Positions 1 through 9,105 of a stretch of DNA of 64,000 nucleotides are shown here, one piece after another (within the stretch, counting starts at the first letter, position 1; the number at the start of each line of letters is the position of its first letter). The notes beneath the pieces are model-generated. The model searched no databases. It had not been told where the DNA came from and saw only the letters and a list, made by a program, of their open reading frames with translations. Both the position numbers and the translations under genes were made by a program. The DNA is from CAVSSX01 sp963730735 (GTDB taxonomy: Bacteria > Actinomycetota > Acidimicrobiia > Acidimicrobiales > RAAP-2): positions 310,001 through 374,000 of the forward strand of contig CAVSSX010000008.1 of the NCBI GenBank assembly GCA_963730735.1. Direction: 5' to 3'.

Positions 1-1142
1 TCGGCCAGGGCCGCCGTCCGCACGGTCGTCGCGTCGAGCTCACCGTCGGGCGGAGCCGAGCGCCGACCGACCATCGGGTCGATCCACACCCAGCGGGTGG
101 CGGCCAGGCGACGCTCCTCGAACACCGACCCGGCGGCCGGCGCCGGCCCGGCGGCCAGGACGGCCAGGGCGTCGTGGAGCCCGGCCGGGTACCGCACGGC
201 GAAGGAAGCCAACTGGTCGGCCCGGTACTCGCGACCCCGGCCGAGGGCCCAGTGCACGAGGTGGTCGTTCCCGGTCAGCCGGGCGACCGGCCCGAGCATG
301 CTGACCACCACCGCCGACAGCTCGCCGTCCCGACGCTTCAGGTGGGACAGCTCGTGGGCCAGGACGCCCTCGAGCTCGAGCAGCTCCAGGGCGGCCAACA
401 GGCCGGTGGTCACCACCACGGCGGCGTCGCCCGGCGACGAGCCGAAGGCGCACGCGTTGGGGACGGCGTCGTCGACCACCAGCAACCGGGGCGGTCGGAG
501 GCCCATGGTGGCGCACAGGCCGTCGGTGAGGTTGGCCAGTCGGGCCTCTCGGTCGGGTGACGCCGGTCGGGCCCCGATCGCCCGCAGGGCGGCGCCCGTC
601 GCCCGGCCACGGGCCACCAGCCCGGCGGCCGCCGTCACCACCACGAGGACCACCACCCCGACGATCGGCGAGACCACCACGGCCAGGATCACGCCGAGGA
701 TCACCCCGGGCACCGCCGCCAGGGTCCAGCACACCTGGGCCGCCCGCCGATGATTGGCTCGGGCCTCGGCCTCGGTCACCGAGGTGGCGCGGAGGGTCTC
801 GGGATCGGGCGCCGGGATGACGACCGGCGCCGGGGCCGGGCGGTCGTTGCGGGACCGGTGGTCGCCCCGCGAGCCCCGGCTCCCGCCGCCCGAGCGGGGC
901 CGTGACCCCTGGTTGCGACCGCCGCCCCCCTGGTTCCTCGAGCCCCCCGACCGACCGCCGCCGTTCCCCGAGGCCGACCGGGACCCGCCCTGGCCGCCCG
1001 ACGACCTCGAGCTCCCGCCCCGGCGCGACCGGTTGCCCCCGCTGCGGCTGCGGCTCCCGCCCCCGTTGCCTCCGGTCCCGTTGCCCGAGGATCCCCCGGC
1101 GGGACGCGGGCGGTCGGCGGGGGTGGGGGTGGGATCGCTCAT
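1..1142 (-). CDS. M48-family membrane metalloprotease, C-terminus cut off by window edge
   Basis: This is a zinc endopeptidase of the HtpX/Ste24-like M48 family, anchored in the membrane. About 380 residues are visible and the frame is still open at base 1. The zinc motif HELSH lies at residues 263-267, and a downstream EYRAD at about residue 305 supplies the third ligand Glu. Hydrophobic stretches at about residues 135-175 can form one or two membrane helices. Residues about 17-104 are an unusual low-complexity tract rich in Gly, Ser and Arg, which is not typical of the family. The ATG at 1142 lies 12 bases downstream of the pimA stop, so it is probably the last gene of the envelope operon. 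The family call is firm; the substrate is unknown. Confidence 0.8.
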   Translation of the reverse strand, partial: MSDPTPTPADRPRPAGGSSGNGTGGNGGGSRSRSGGNRSRRGGSSRSSGGQGGSRSASGNGGGRSGGSRNQGGGGRNQGSRPRSGGGSRGSRGDHRSRNDRPAPAPVVIPAPDPETLRATSVTEAEARANHRRAAQVCWTLAAVPGVILGVILAVVVSPIVGVVVLVVVTAAAGLVARGRATGAALRAIGARPASPDREARLANLTDGLCATMGLRPPRLLVVDDAVPNACAFGSSPGDAAVVVTTGLLAALELLELEGVLAHELSHLKRRDGELSAVVVSMLGPVARLTGNDHLVHWALGRGREYRADQLASFAVRYPAGLHDALAVLAAGPAPAAGSVFEERRLAATRWVWIDPMVGRRSAPPDGELDATTVRTAALA

Positions 1143-1154
1143 CGGGCCCTCACG

Positions 1155-2303
1155 CTACCGGGTCGCCCGGTTCCGGCCGGTGCGTTCGAACTCCACGATG
1201 GCCTGCTCGTAGAGGGCCAGGTAGCGGACGGCCAGGAGGTCCATCGACCAGGCGTCGGCGTGGCGGCGGGCGGCGGCCAGGGCGGCGCCCGATGCCGGGC
1301 CGGTGGCCGCCCGCACGTCGGCCACGGCGTCGACCAGCGCCTTGCCCAGGACCGCCCCGTCGCCCGGCGGGACGAGGACGGCGTGACCGCCCGACGCCGC
1401 CCGGTAGCCGTCGAGGTCCGAGGCGACGACCACCGTGCCGGCCGCCATGGCCTCGAGAAGGACCATGCCGAAGGACTCCCCCCGGAGGCTCGGAGCGCAC
1501 AGGATGTCGGCGCCGGCCAGGCGCGGCGCCACCTCGGCCTGGTCGAGCAGCCCGAGCCACTCGAGACGGGCCGAGGCCGGGTGACGCCGGCGCAGGGACT
1601 CGGTACTCGGTCCGTCACCAGCGATCCACAGCCGCACCGGGTCGGGCACCGCCTCGAACGCCTCCAGCAGCACGCCGAGGCCCTTGCGCTCCTCGTGGCG
1701 ACCCAGGAACAGGATCGTCGGGCGGTCGGTCGGCGTCGGTTCGATCCCGCTGAAGCGGCCCAGCTCGACCCCGTTGAACAGGACCTCGTAGTGCCCACCC
1801 AGCGCCGCCTCGGCCGTCAGCCGAGCCGCCTCGGACACCGCCACCCGTCGTTGGATCCGGCCGGCCCCCCACCACGCCAGGGGCTTGAACGCCTTGTACC
1901 ACGAGCTGCCTCCGGCCCGGTGGAAGGTCGCCACCATCGGCACCCGGGCGGCGAGCAGTGACCGGTAGCTGATCCCCGGGGCCATCGGCTCGTGCCAGTG
2001 GACGACGTCGAAGCGGGTCGGGTCGAGGATCCGGTTGGCCCGCAGCGACGCCGAGGGCGAGAGGGCCACCGGGGCCACCGACCCGTTGGACCGCAGCGAG
2101 GTGGTGTGGCCGATCACCCACAGGTCGAGGTCGGGCCCGTCCCCGTCGTGGAGGACCTGCGGCCCGACGGGCCGCTCGTCGTCGGGCGCCACCACGGTGA
2201 CCCGATGGCCCCGGGCCAGCAGGGCCCGGGACAGCCCGAGGACCTGGCCCTGGACGCCGCCGGGACGCGACAGGTTGTAGGGACACACCATGGCGATGTG
2301 CAC
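1155..2303 (-). CDS. pimA: Phosphatidyl-myo-inositol mannosyltransferase (PimA-like GT4)
   Basis: This GT-B glycosyltransferase of about 382 aa is predicted to transfer mannose from GDP-mannose to phosphatidylinositol, the first PIM step, at the inner membrane face. The N-terminus has the PimA-type MVCPYNLSRPGGVQ segment with its glycine-rich loop. The C-terminal domain has a GT4 donor-site EX7E motif (ESFGMVLLE). I chose the GTG at 2303 because it directly precedes HIAMVCPYN and lies 8 bases after the acyltransferase stop; the longer upstream frame would overlap that gene. The gene order thrS, HIT, pgsA, patA, pimA matches mycobacteria, which strongly supports the assignment. Confidence 0.88.
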   Translation of the reverse strand: MHIAMVCPYNLSRPGGVQGQVLGLSRALLARGHRVTVVAPDDERPVGPQVLHDGDGPDLDLWVIGHTTSLRSNGSVAPVALSPSASLRANRILDPTRFDVVHWHEPMAPGISYRSLLAARVPMVATFHRAGGSSWYKAFKPLAWWGAGRIQRRVAVSEAARLTAEAALGGHYEVLFNGVELGRFSGIEPTPTDRPTILFLGRHEERKGLGVLLEAFEAVPDPVRLWIAGDGPSTESLRRRHPASARLEWLGLLDQAEVAPRLAGADILCAPSLRGESFGMVLLEAMAAGTVVVASDLDGYRAASGGHAVLVPPGDGAVLGKALVDAVADVRAATGPASGAALAAARRHADAWSMDLLAVRYLALYEQAIVEFERTGRNRATR

Positions 2304-2311
2304 GGTCGGGC

Positions 2312-3250
2312 TCAGTCCCCCGCCGGGCCGACCGGGGCGGGCACCGGCAGGTCGCTCGGCCAGTTGGGCTGGAAGAGGTGCCACTGCTCGGGCGTCCGGC
2401 GGATGTACGCCTCGAACTGGTGGGCGATCTCCTGGGTGACCCGCTGCACCGAGGCCCGCAGGCTGCCGGTGCGCTCGGTCGGGATGGGCGGGCCGATCAG
2501 GATGGTGTGCAGCCGGCCGGGCCCGCTGTAGACCACCCCGGTCACCAGGACGGCGCCGGTGCGCAGGGCCAGGGTGGCCGGCCCGGCCGGAAACGTCGTC
2601 GTCTCCCCGAAGAACTCCACCTCGACCCCGTTGCCCACGATGTCGCGGTCGCAGAGCAGCCCCACCAGCCCACCGGCCCGCAGGGTCTTGATGACCGTGC
2701 CGCCCGACTCACCGCCGAGCGGCACGATGGTCAGGCCCATCGCCTGGCGCTGGTCGACGAACCACTCGAACAGCTCGGGGGGCTCGATCACCTCGGCCAC
2801 GCTGGTCATGGGGTAGCCCTCGACGGCCAGCCAGGTGCCGCCCCACTCCCAGCTGCCGATGTGGGGCAGGGCCATGACCATCCCCCGGCCCGTCGCCATG
2901 CCGTCGCGCAGGTGCTCGTAGCCGCCCTCGACCCACACCCGCTCCCAGGCGCGGTCCCACGGGGTGGTGGGCAGCCGGGCGCCCTCGACCCAGTAGCGGG
3001 CGTAGGTCCGGAAGGAGCGGCGGGCCCAACGGCGGACCACGGCGGCATCCGGGGCCACCGTGGGCGACGTGCTGGCCAGGATCCGCCCGAGATGCCGCTC
3101 GGCCATGGCCGCCGGGCCCCGCTTGCGCCGGGCCATGACCTCGACCACGGCCGCCGCCGCCGCATTGGCCAGCGGTTCGGGGAGTCGGCTCAGCGCCTCA
3201 CCGAGGCCGCGGTAGGCCAGGTAGGTCGAGGTCGACCGGACGGTGTCCAT
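2312..3250 (-). CDS. Phosphatidylinositol mannoside acyltransferase (PatA/LpxL-like)
   Basis: This 312-aa protein belongs to the HtrB/LpxL/PatA lysophospholipid acyltransferase family. It probably acylates a mannose of PIM at the cytoplasmic membrane. The HX4(D/E) catalytic motif is visible as HIGSWE in LPHIGSWEWGG. The downstream pattern, with LLCDRDIVGNGVEVEFFGE and then FPAGPATLALRTGA, is the usual family layout. There is no clear signal peptide; the hydrophobic N-terminal segment may be an interfacial helix. It is followed after 8 bases by pimA and preceded by the pgsA-like gene, the conserved mycobacterial order. Function rests on family and context. Confidence 0.85.
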   Translation of the reverse strand: MDTVRSTSTYLAYRGLGEALSRLPEPLANAAAAAVVEVMARRKRGPAAMAERHLGRILASTSPTVAPDAAVVRRWARRSFRTYARYWVEGARLPTTPWDRAWERVWVEGGYEHLRDGMATGRGMVMALPHIGSWEWGGTWLAVEGYPMTSVAEVIEPPELFEWFVDQRQAMGLTIVPLGGESGGTVIKTLRAGGLVGLLCDRDIVGNGVEVEFFGETTTFPAGPATLALRTGAVLVTGVVYSGPGRLHTILIGPPIPTERTGSLRASVQRVTQEIAHQFEAYIRRTPEQWHLFQPNWPSDLPVPAPVGPAGD

Positions 3251-3283
3251 GGTGCGCTCGGGGAATCGACGGGCGTGTGCGAC

Positions 3284-4180
3284 TCAGGACCGGGGGCGAC
3301 CCGGGGAGCGGCTCCCCGTATCCGGCCGTGCGGCGCTGGTCCGACCGCTCGTCGGTCGGGTCGTCGATCGGCTGGGGGATCCGGTCCGGGTGACCTGTCG
3401 GTCGCGGCGGGCCCGGCGGGCCCGTCCGGTGCGGCTGGCCAGGGCCTCCTGGCGGCGGGACCGCCAGCGCCCGAGCGGCTCGCCGGCCCGGCCCGAGGCC
3501 CGCGACTGGGTGCCCGACCCCTCCCGGAAGGCCCGCCAGCGCGACTCGACCCGGCCTTCGCCCCAGCGCGGCCGCGCCGTGGCCGCCGGGACACCGGCGG
3601 GACCTTCGGCCGAGCGCCACACCCGGACGAACCGTCCGATGGCCGTGAGGGAGGTGAGCACCAGCAGGGCCCACAGCACCGGCAGCAGCAACCAGGTGGC
3701 GAAGAAGCCGATGCCCAGCAGGATCATCCGCTCGGCCCGCTCCATGAGCCCGCCCTTGGCCGTCAGGCCCAAGGACTCGGCCTTGGCCCGCTCGTAGGAG
3801 ATCAGCGAGATCACGCCGAGCACGGCCAGCGGCAGCACGGCCAGGTGGCCCTTGTGCTGGGACACGAGGTACCACGCCACGCCCCCCATCAGCACGGCAT
3901 CGGCCACCCGGTCGGTGACCGAGTCGAAGAACGCCCCCCGGACCGAGGCGGTCCCGGCGGCCTTGGCCACCGGGCCGTCGAAGAGGTCGTGGGCCCCGGT
4001 CAGGATCAACAGGAGGATGGCCAGGTGGAGGTGGCCGGTGGCGACGGCGAACGCCGTGGCGGTGGCCGAGACGAGGCCGGTGGCCGTGAGGACGTCGGCG
4101 GAGACGCCGTGTCGTTGGAGCGCTCGGCCCACTGGCTCCGTGGTGCGATCGACCGCCCCACGCCAACGACCGTCGAACAT
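3284..4180 (-). CDS. CDP-alcohol phosphatidyltransferase (phosphatidylinositol-phosphate synthase-like)
   Basis: This membrane enzyme of about 298 aa is predicted to join a CDP-diacylglycerol phosphatidyl group to an alcohol. By context the acceptor is inositol phosphate, making the PIM precursor. The signature D(x2)DG(x2)AR(x8)G(x3)D(x3)D appears as D65..D68-G69..A72-K73..G82...D86...D90, with Lys replacing the usual Arg. Several membrane helices follow. The ATG at 4180 is preferred because GGGAG lies just upstream; the open frame reaches 4261. After about residue 200 there is a basic, Arg/Ser/Gly-rich tail of about 100 residues, longer than usual. It could be a real extension or a frame-shifted C-terminus. 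Confidence 0.82.
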   Translation of the reverse strand: MFDGRWRGAVDRTTEPVGRALQRHGVSADVLTATGLVSATATAFAVATGHLHLAILLLILTGAHDLFDGPVAKAAGTASVRGAFFDSVTDRVADAVLMGGVAWYLVSQHKGHLAVLPLAVLGVISLISYERAKAESLGLTAKGGLMERAERMILLGIGFFATWLLLPVLWALLVLTSLTAIGRFVRVWRSAEGPAGVPAATARPRWGEGRVESRWRAFREGSGTQSRASGRAGEPLGRWRSRRQEALASRTGRARRARRDRQVTRTGSPSRSTTRPTSGRTSAARPDTGSRSPGRPRS

Positions 4181-4343
4181 GCAGGCTCCCTTTGGTCCAC
4201 GAGTGATGCCTCGGGCCGACGAAACTGTGTGCCGCCGACCCCGTTCGGCGGTGGCCGTCACCGCCGCTCCCGTGACCTGCCCAACCGCAGCTGGGAAGGC
4301 CTCCCCAGCGTACCATCGGCCCTCCGTGGACCGGGACCCGGCG

Positions 4344-6230
4344 TCAGCCGAGGTGGCCGGCGACCCCCGTCCACACCCACACGTCGTCCTGGCGGACGGG
4401 CGGTCGACCCAGGACGTCGGTGAACCAGGTCCGGGCGAACCGGGGGTTCCGGCCCCGATCCGAGACCACCACCTCGTCCACCTGGTGGTTCGAGAGGTAG
4501 CGCCGGACGGCCCGGATCGTGGCGGGTGACGGCGTGGACGGCGCCGGGAGCAGGCTCACCAGGGCCGAGAGGGCGTTCAGGTCCTCCTCGGCCGTGCCCG
4601 GCGTGGTGGCCGTGTCCGGCGACCCGCTGGCGTCGGGGACCAGGCCCCGGCCACCGACCAGTCGGAACGGCAGGGCGGTGCGGGCCTGCCAGAGCAGCGC
4701 CTGGTCCTGCTGGGACGACGGGTAGGGGTAGAAGAGGACCACGGCGTCGGGCCCGGGGAGGTCGCCCGAGGAGAACCACCTCGGCAGGTGCACGGTGGTG
4801 GTGGCGAACGGCAGTGGGAACGCCCGGCCCCAGGGGACGACCAGGGCGGCCACCACGGCCACCGCCGCCAGCGCCGGGACCGCCGCCCGGCCGGGGCCCC
4901 GGTACGAGGGTCCGGCCGGGCCCCGACGGGGCCACGCCGCCAGCGTCAGCTGACCCAACCGGTCCAGGGTGAGGGCCACCAGGGCCCCGAGGAAGAAGGT
5001 GGCCGGGGCGGCGAAGTTCGCCGGTTCGATGTTGTCGAACAACGCCAGGTTGGCCAACGGGCGCCACAGCAGGGGCAGCCAGCCCGGCGCCCCGGTGCCG
5101 ACGGCGTAGGCGTGGGAGGCGCCCAGGGCGGCCCAGATCGAGAGCACGACCATCCCGGCCGACAGCACGGCCACCGGCCGCCGGACCAGGACGACGCCCA
5201 GCACCACCAACCCGCAGGCGGCCAAGCCCAGGTAGGCGCCGGTACTCCCACCGGCACCGAGGTACCCGACGGCCCGGCTGAAGATGGTCACGCCGCCGCC
5301 GCTCGGCAGGTAGAGGTCCCGGAAGGGCTCGGCCAGGATGGTGGCCACCGGGCCGCGCAGGTGCTCGGGGCCCCGCAGCGCGTACCAGGCCGGGTAGGCC
5401 AACAGGGCGCCGGCGACAGCCGTCCCGAGGCCCACGCCGGCGGCGGCCCGCGGCAGGCGGCGGCGGAGCACCTCACGACGGGCCACCAGCGCCGCCAGCA
5501 AGGTCAGGGCCAACCCGACGGCCAGGGCCAGCAGGGCCACGGTCAGCATCTCGAGCCCGACGAAGAACTGGACGGCCACGGTCAGGCCGAGCAGGAGCCC
5601 CCACCGCCACCACTCGGCGGGGCGACCGACCACCAGCTGGTGCGCACACAGGAACAGCACCGGCAGCAGGGCCAACCAGGTCAGCTGGAGGTGGGCGATC
5701 GACTCGTTGCCGAGCATCGAGGGCGAGAACCCGAACGCCAGGCCGGCGACGAAGGCCGCCGGTCGGGCGACCGCGAGCGCGTAGCGCAGGCAGGCGTAGG
5801 CCGAGAAGGCCGACAGCGCCGGGGCCAGGGTGAGGGCCACGTTCAGCGTGGCCACCGGGCCGAACAGCCACGTCACCGGGGCGAGCGGCACGCCGATGGC
5901 CAGCACGCTCGTGTTGGCCAGCAGGTTGAAGCCCGTCGGGGCGTGGACCCGGGTGCTGAAGAACAGGCTCTGGCCGTGACTCAGCGCGTAGGCCGGCCAG
6001 GCCAGGTACCAGACGAACGACGACGGGTCGGCGCAGCCGCACGTCATCGTCTGCGCCGGATCGCCCGTCCACACGTGCCACCACAGCCCCGCCGACACCA
6101 GGAGGTAGGCGAGCAGCGCCAGCGGCCACCGGGGCCAAGCGGGACGGGTACGGCGCCGTGGGCGACCGGGTTCGGGCAGGATGCCGCATCTTGCCCGCGC
6201 CGGGTGGCGCCGGGCTGGTCGGGCAGTCAG
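4344..6230 (-). CDS. Polytopic GT-C-like membrane glycosyltransferase of unknown acceptor
   Basis: This is a large integral membrane protein of about 628 aa with roughly ten hydrophobic helices and a soluble C-terminal domain. The first external loop contains DPSSFVWYLAWPAYALSHG, with an acidic residue near its start as in lipid-sugar-dependent GT-C transferases. The C-terminal part reads like the periplasmic domain of such enzymes. No ATG, GTG or TTG start is visible near the N-terminus. A CTG at 6230 overlaps the HIT stop in the manner of an ATGA junction, so I place the start there with low certainty. It is an extra gene between the HIT and pgsA-like genes compared with the mycobacterial order. 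I infer a role in envelope glycan assembly. Confidence 0.6.
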   Translation of the reverse strand: MTARPARRHPARARCGILPEPGRPRRRTRPAWPRWPLALLAYLLVSAGLWWHVWTGDPAQTMTCGCADPSSFVWYLAWPAYALSHGQSLFFSTRVHAPTGFNLLANTSVLAIGVPLAPVTWLFGPVATLNVALTLAPALSAFSAYACLRYALAVARPAAFVAGLAFGFSPSMLGNESIAHLQLTWLALLPVLFLCAHQLVVGRPAEWWRWGLLLGLTVAVQFFVGLEMLTVALLALAVGLALTLLAALVARREVLRRRLPRAAAGVGLGTAVAGALLAYPAWYALRGPEHLRGPVATILAEPFRDLYLPSGGGVTIFSRAVGYLGAGGSTGAYLGLAACGLVVLGVVLVRRPVAVLSAGMVVLSIWAALGASHAYAVGTGAPGWLPLLWRPLANLALFDNIEPANFAAPATFFLGALVALTLDRLGQLTLAAWPRRGPAGPSYRGPGRAAVPALAAVAVVAALVVPWGRAFPLPFATTTVHLPRWFSSGDLPGPDAVVLFYPYPSSQQDQALLWQARTALPFRLVGGRGLVPDASGSPDTATTPGTAEEDLNALSALVSLLPAPSTPSPATIRAVRRYLSNHQVDEVVVSDRGRNPRFARTWFTDVLGRPPVRQDDVWVWTGVAGHLG

Positions 6231-6760
6231 GCCGGCGGGGCCGACTCCTCGGTCACCGGCCAGGCCGCCGACACCTTGGCCCAGGCGTCGTCCAGCGACT
6301 CGGGGATGACCCGAAGCCCGGCCACCGAGGTCATGAAGTTGGTGTCGCCCGACCAGCGCGGCAGTGCGTGCAGGTGCAGGTGGGCCGGTATCCCGGCCCC
6401 GGCGGCCCGTCCGAGGTTCGCCCCCATGTTCACCCCATCGGGGTGATAGGCGGCGTCGAGGGCGGCGATCGCCCCCCGGGTGGCGCCCCACAGCTCGAGC
6501 CCCTCGTCGGCGTCGAGGTCGGCCAGGTCGGCCACGTGGCGGTTCGGCAGCACCAGGAGGTGGCCGCTGGCGTAGGGGTACAGGTTGAGCACCACGAAGA
6601 CCCGTTCGCCCCGCCACACCACGCCGTTCTCGGGCGAGGGCGGCCCGCTGGCCGCCAGCCGGCAGAACACGCACCCGTCGTGCTCCCCGTGCCGCTCGGC
6701 CTCGGTGGCCGACACCACGTACTCGTGGCGCCACCCGGCCCAGAGCTGCTGGAGGCTCAC
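6227..6760 (-). CDS. HIT-domain nucleotide hydrolase or phosphorylase
   Basis: This 177-aa histidine-triad protein acts on nucleotide substrates such as diadenosine polyphosphates; mycobacterial Rv2613c, at the same position, is an Ap4A phosphorylase. The triad motif is visible as HLHLHALP near the C-terminal third. An N-terminal CVFC pair is typical of the HIT subgroup with a metal or structural site. The start GTG overlaps the thrS stop (GTGA) and the stop overlaps the predicted CTG start of the next gene, so the genes are translationally coupled. Family assignment is firm; the substrate is inferred. Confidence 0.88.
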   Translation of the reverse strand: MSLQQLWAGWRHEYVVSATEAERHGEHDGCVFCRLAASGPPSPENGVVWRGERVFVVLNLYPYASGHLLVLPNRHVADLADLDADEGLELWGATRGAIAALDAAYHPDGVNMGANLGRAAGAGIPAHLHLHALPRWSGDTNFMTSVAGLRVIPESLDDAWAKVSAAWPVTEESAPPA

Positions 6761-8779
6761 CCCTCCCCGCCCGTCCCGGCCTCGACGGCCGTCTCGGGCA
6801 GGCGACGGGTGGCCTCGTCCTCGGCCAGGCGGGCCAGGAAGTCGGCCACCGGCACGCCCCGCTCCGGCGAATTCTCGCCCCGCCGGTTGACCCCGACGGT
6901 CCGGTTGGCCACGTCGTCGCCTCCGACCACGAGCACGTAGGGCAGCTTCTCGACCTTGGCCTTGCGCACCCGGGCGCCGAGCGACTCGTCGGACCGGCTG
7001 GCCGTGGCCCGGAAGCCGGCGGCGACCAGCTCGTCGAGCACCTCGTGGGCGTAGGCCTCGTGGTCGTCACCCACCGGCAGCACCCGGACCTGCTCGGGGG
7101 CCAGCCACGTCGGCAGGGCCCCGGCGTAGTGCTCGATCAGGATGGCCATGAACCGCTCGACCGAGCCGAACAGGGCCCGGTGGATCATGATCGGCCGGTG
7201 GCGGGCGTTGTCGGCCCCCACGTACTCGAGATCGAACCGCTGGGGCAGCTGGAAGTCGACCTGGATGGTCGAGACCTGCCACGTCCGGCCGATGGCGTCC
7301 TTGGCCTGCACCGAGATCTTGGGACCGTAGAAGGCGCCGCCCCCCTCGTCGAGCACCAGCTCGAGGCCCCGGGAGAAGGCCACCGCCCGCAGGGCGTCGG
7401 TGGCCTCGGCCCACTCCTCGTCGGTGCCGACGGCCTTGGCCTCGGGTCGGGTCGAGAGCTCGAGGTAGAAGTCCTCGAGGCCGTAGTCCCGCAGCAGGTC
7501 GAGCACGAAGGTCATGAGCGAGTCGAGCTCGGCGGCCATCTGCTCGCGCGAGCAGAAGATGTGGGCGTCGTCCTGGGTCAGGCCCCGGACCCGGGTGAGG
7601 CCGTGGACCACACCCGACTTCTCGTAGCGGTACACCGTCCCGAACTCGAAGAGCCGGAGCGGCAGCTCGCGATAGGAGCGCTGCCGGCTCTTGAAGATCA
7701 GGATGTGGAACGGGCAGTTCATGGGCTTGAGGTAGTACTGCTGTCCCCCGTCGAGCTCCATCGGCGGGTACATGGCGTCGGCGAACCACTCGAGGTGACC
7801 CGAGATCTGGAACAGCTCGGCCTTGGTGATGTGGGGCGAGTTGACGAACTCGTAGCCGGCCGCCACGTGCCGGGTGCGCGAGTAGTCCTCCATGAGCCGG
7901 CGGATGGTCCCGCCCTTGGGGTGGAAGACGGCCAGCCCCGAGCCGATCTCGTCGGGGAACGAGTACAGGTCGAGCTCGGCGCCCGAGCTTGCGGTGGTCC
8001 CGGCGCTCGGCCTCCTCCAGCCGGTGCAGGTGTTCGGCCAGGGCCTTCTCGGACTCCCACGCCGTCCCGTAGATCCGCTGGAGCTGGGGCCGCTGCTCGT
8101 CGCCGCGCCAGTAGGCCCCGGCCACCCGCATCAGCTTGAAGTGCCCGAGCTTGCTGGTCGCCGGCACGTGGGGCCCCCGGCACAGGTCGGTGAACCCATC
8201 GGAGTTCCAATAGGTCGAGACCGTCTCGGATCGCTCCAGGGTGCTGGCCGGCCCGGCGTCCACCTCGTCGGCCCCCCGCCCGACGGCCTCGATGATCTCG
8301 CGCTTGAACGGCTGGTCGCCGAAGAGCGCCAGGCCGGCGTCGATGCTGTGCTCGTGGCGGATGAACGGCTGGTCCTCGGCCACGATCTGGCGCATGGTGG
8401 CCTCGATCCGTTCGAGGTCCTCGTCGCTGAACCGGGCCCCGCCGGGCAGCTCGAAGTCGTAGTAGAAGCCGTCCTCGATCACCGGGCCGATGGCGAAGTG
8501 GGCCCCCGGCCACAGCCGGGTCACCGCCTGGGCCATGACGTGGGCGGTCGAGTGCCGCAGCACCTCGCGACCGGCGTCGGAGTTGGCGGTGACCACCGAC
8601 ACGGTCGCCCCGTCGAGCAGCGGGGTCGAGAGGTCGACCTCGAGTCCGTCGATGGTGGCCGCCACGGCCGCCTTGGCCAACCCCCGGCCGATCGACTCGG
8701 CCAGCGTCTGGCCGGTCGCCCCGGTGGGCAGCTCCTTGCTCGAGCCGTCGGGGAGGTGGACTGTCAGGGTGTCGGACAT
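6757..8779 (-). CDS. thrS: Threonyl-tRNA synthetase, interrupted by one frameshift
   Basis: This enzyme charges tRNA(Thr). The N-terminal TGS domain (MSDTLTVHLPDG) is followed by the editing domain with HSTAH and the class II core with MNCPFHILIFK and RYEKSG. The C-terminal anticodon domain ends at 6757. The reading frame breaks at about 7982-7984, where the coding strand has CTCGGGCGCC and CTCGGCGCC would keep the frame. The upstream part runs 8779 to about 7984 and the downstream part continues to 6757. Removing one base gives 673 aa, a normal length. Because the gene is normally essential and the rest is intact, an error in the consensus is likelier than decay. Start is the ATG at 8779. 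Confidence 0.92.
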
Positions 8780-8906
8780 GGTGGGGTCATCCTTGCATGG
8801 TCAATTCGTTCGTCAGCGGTTGCCCGGGGCCTCGGACGGGCCGCCCGGGGTCGTCGCCCGGTCCGGGCACGACTCGCACTTCCTGGCGTCTCCTACCCCC
8901 GAAGGG

Positions 8907-9059
8907 TCAGGGCGTCGGGGGGCGGGGGCGACGGGGCGTGGTGCGCACCCGGACCGGCACCGGCCGTGCGGCGGCCCGGGCCCGACGGGCGGTGGCGGCG
9001 GCGAGCGCGCCGAGGGCGCCCAGCGCCACGGTGCCGCTCACGATCCACATGGTTGCCAT
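8907..9059 (-). CDS. Small membrane peptide, hypothetical
   Basis: This 50-codon ORF starts MATMWIVSGTVALGALGAL. It has one hydrophobic segment at about residues 4-22, followed by a strongly basic, Arg/Pro-rich tail. The ATG at 9059 is preceded by a purine-rich GAGAGGTGAG. It lies between an SDR gene and thrS on the same strand. I recognise no family. Support is the ribosome binding site, the single membrane segment and the basic cytosolic-type tail. It could still be chance coding in GC-rich DNA. Confidence 0.4.
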   Translation of the reverse strand: MATMWIVSGTVALGALGALAAATARRARAAARPVPVRVRTTPRRPRPPTP

Positions 9060-9105
9060 CACCACTCACCTCTCGCCCCACAGGCTAGCAACGGGTGGTG
9101 GGGGT

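Noticed and set aside
2378..4423. Open frame of 681 codons on the plus strand opposite patA and pgsA-like genes
   Set aside because: Shadow frame; the opposite strand carries conserved motifs and operon order.
7970..8000. Programmed ribosomal frameshift in thrS
   Set aside because: There is no slippery heptamer or clear downstream pseudoknot, and the same type of one-base insertion recurs in many unrelated genes.
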